The notes under the pieces: generated by a model
Told to the model about the DNA's origin: nothing
The model's input: the letters and a program-made list of their open reading frames with translations, nothing else
The model's database searches: none
Program-made: the position numbers and the translations under genes
Assembly (NCBI GenBank): GCA_964592475.1
Contig: CAZQEZ010000040.1
Coordinates: 1 to 33,063, forward strand
Direction of reading: 5' to 3'
DNA length: 33,063 bases
DNA from: CAZQEZ01 sp964592475
Lineage (GTDB): Bacteria; Bacteroidota; Bacteroidia; Cytophagales; Cyclobacteriaceae
Shown: positions 32,128 to 33,063 of the stretch, piece after piece
Numbering within the stretch: position 1 is the first letter of the stretch
How the letters are laid out: the number at the start of each line of letters is the position of its first letter

Positions 32128-32922
32128 ATGAGTATTCGCAGAGAATTTTTAAAAGAAGCTGCTGCTGTATTTGGTTTACCTTTTTTAACCGCTACATCAA
32201 CTGACCCTATCGAAAAAGTAAAATTAAAATTTGCAGTCGCCTCCGATGGTCATTTTGGTCAAAAAAATACCCCCTACCCCATGTATTTTGATAATCTGGT
32301 GCATTGGCTCAACCAAACCGAAGACCTGGATCTGGTTTTCTTTAATGGCGATTTGATACATGACGAGCCTACCTATTTAGCGCAAGCGAAAGAAAAAATG
32401 GACCAATTAAAAATGCCCTGGTACGCCATACAAGGCAACCATGACCGGGTAAGTGCCTCACGATGGGAAAGCACCCTGGGTTACCCGGTGAATCATGTAA
32501 TCAGCAAAGGAGAGACGGCATTTGTAATGGCAACCACTTCCAATCAGGCCGGTGAATATTTATGTGCTGACCTGGATTGGCTGTCAACCACCCTGCACAA
32601 GTTGAAAAGGACGGAGCATGTGTTTGTTATGTTGCACATCTCTCAGAAAGATTGGGTACAAAATGGAGTGGATTGTCCGCAGGTGATGGAGCTGCTGGCT
32701 AATAGCAAAAATGTAAAAGCAGTATTTCACGGGCACGACCATCAGCAACATTATACGAAGTACTACCAGGAAAAGCCATTTATTTTCAGCGGACATATGG
32801 GAGGTAGCTGGGGTCAGGAGTACAAAGGTTACCGGCTGGTAGAGTTGTTTGAAGATGGTAAAGTGAGTATACAGCAACTAAACCCGTTGGCCGGTGCGGT
32901 AGTGGAGGAAGTATGGGTTTAA
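32128..32922 (+). CDS. Tat-exported metallophosphoesterase
   Basis: 264 residues from ATG 32128. The N-terminus MSIRREFLKEAAAVFGLPFL has the twin-arginine pattern R-R-x-F-L-K followed by a short hydrophobic stretch, so export folded through Tat is likely. The calcineurin-like phosphoesterase core follows with all dinuclear-metal motifs: ASDGHFG (D-x-H), FNGDLIHD, IQGNHDR, MLHISQ and FHGHDHQQHY. The fold matches class III phosphodiesterases related to CpdA, but periplasmic export argues against cAMP as substrate. The C-terminal FSGHMGGSWGQEYKGYRLVE is typical of secreted members. The product is probably a periplasmic phosphodiesterase or phosphatase of unknown specificity. The frame is open to a TTG at 32119, which is not needed. 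Confidence 0.9.
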   Translation: MSIRREFLKEAAAVFGLPFLTATSTDPIEKVKLKFAVASDGHFGQKNTPYPMYFDNLVHWLNQTEDLDLVFFNGDLIHDEPTYLAQAKEKMDQLKMPWYAIQGNHDRVSASRWESTLGYPVNHVISKGETAFVMATTSNQAGEYLCADLDWLSTTLHKLKRTEHVFVMLHISQKDWVQNGVDCPQVMELLANSKNVKAVFHGHDHQQHYTKYYQEKPFIFSGHMGGSWGQEYKGYRLVELFEDGKVSIQQLNPLAGAVVEEVWV

Positions 32923-32933
32923 GTTATTACGAA

Positions 32934-33063
32934 TTATACGATTTCAATTCCTTCATTTAACCCGATACCCGGTCTGTTTTGGCTATGGATTAGCTGGGTG
33001 AAAACAGCTAGTGCCGGAACCCTGTATACCGGTTTATCCCAATCTTGATCCGATACTACACCA
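32934..33063 (-). CDS. C-terminal fragment of an unidentified gene, cut by the window end
   Basis: On the minus strand an open frame runs from the window edge to TAA at 32936-32934. It encodes 42 residues including DQDWDKPVYRVPALAVFTQL, then IHSQNRPGIGLNEGIEIV. The composition and codons look genuine, and nothing competes on the other strand. It converges on the phosphoesterase gene, whose stop is 11 bases away. The family is not recognised from this piece and the start is outside the window. Confidence 0.55.
   Translation of the reverse strand, partial: GVVSDQDWDKPVYRVPALAVFTQLIHSQNRPGIGLNEGIEIV

Noticed and set aside
1..33063. CRISPR arrays, tRNA or rRNA genes, insertion sequences, prophage genes
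   Set aside because: Reading through all spacers showed no regularly spaced repeats, no recognisable RNA-gene sequence and no transposase or phage structural genes.

Overview
The window looks like chromosome of a Bacteroidota bacterium, most likely a free-living member of the Cytophagales. The evidence is a PorV-type outer-membrane protein of the type IX secretion system, a SusC/CirA-style TonB receptor with an N-terminal CarboxypepD_reg domain, signal peptides ending in A-Q or G-Q, AT-rich spacers, and several matches to the Bacteroidota promoter consensus (TTTG, about 19-20 bases, TAnnTTTG). No rRNA, tRNA, CRISPR array, intact prophage or insertion sequence was seen.

Positions 1-1660 are the accessory part. 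They hold small minus-strand genes, two of them broken by stops or frameshifts, a DUF2442-XRE fusion regulator with its own promoter, and a small orphan ORF. Two look-alike motifs flank the regulator and resemble gene-cassette boundaries. From 1682 the core genome begins with mnmE. A secreted CarboxypepD_reg protein follows, then an ion/osmotic group: a TrkA-C membrane protein and a YihY/BrkB protein, divergent from an MscS channel. Next come a secreted thioredoxin, a Gre-factor-like protein and a single-domain response regulator.

Positions 9568-14924 are a tight minus-strand run of four genes: S8 subtilase, M16 peptidase, O-methyltransferase and LysM lytic transglycosylase. Divergent from it is an Xaa-Pro aminopeptidase, so the block is mainly envelope and peptide turnover. 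A TonB receptor (16413-18902) follows. Its upstream region carries a DtxR/MntR-like palindrome and a decayed histidine kinase. Then come a tiny membrane protein, malate dehydrogenase, a Schlafen/AlbA_2 protein and porV.

Positions 23165-25998 are a TetR-SDR-aldehyde dehydrogenase unit. Two nearly identical 18-bp palindromes mark the operators, one over the tetR start site and one before the SDR gene. The right end holds an unrecognised secreted protein, ruvB, a zinc sorbitol-type dehydrogenase, a TMEM220 protein, a large divergent pyruvate-kinase-like protein, a Tat-exported metallophosphoesterase and the tail of an unidentified gene. mnmE, ruvB, the dehydrogenase and the pyruvate-kinase-like gene look visibly richer in G+C than their neighbours.

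No wholly new multi-gene system is evident. The best leads are the TetR dual-operator circuit, the pyruvate-kinase-like protein with altered active-site motifs, the metal-type operator before the TonB receptor, and the decaying cassette region at the left edge.
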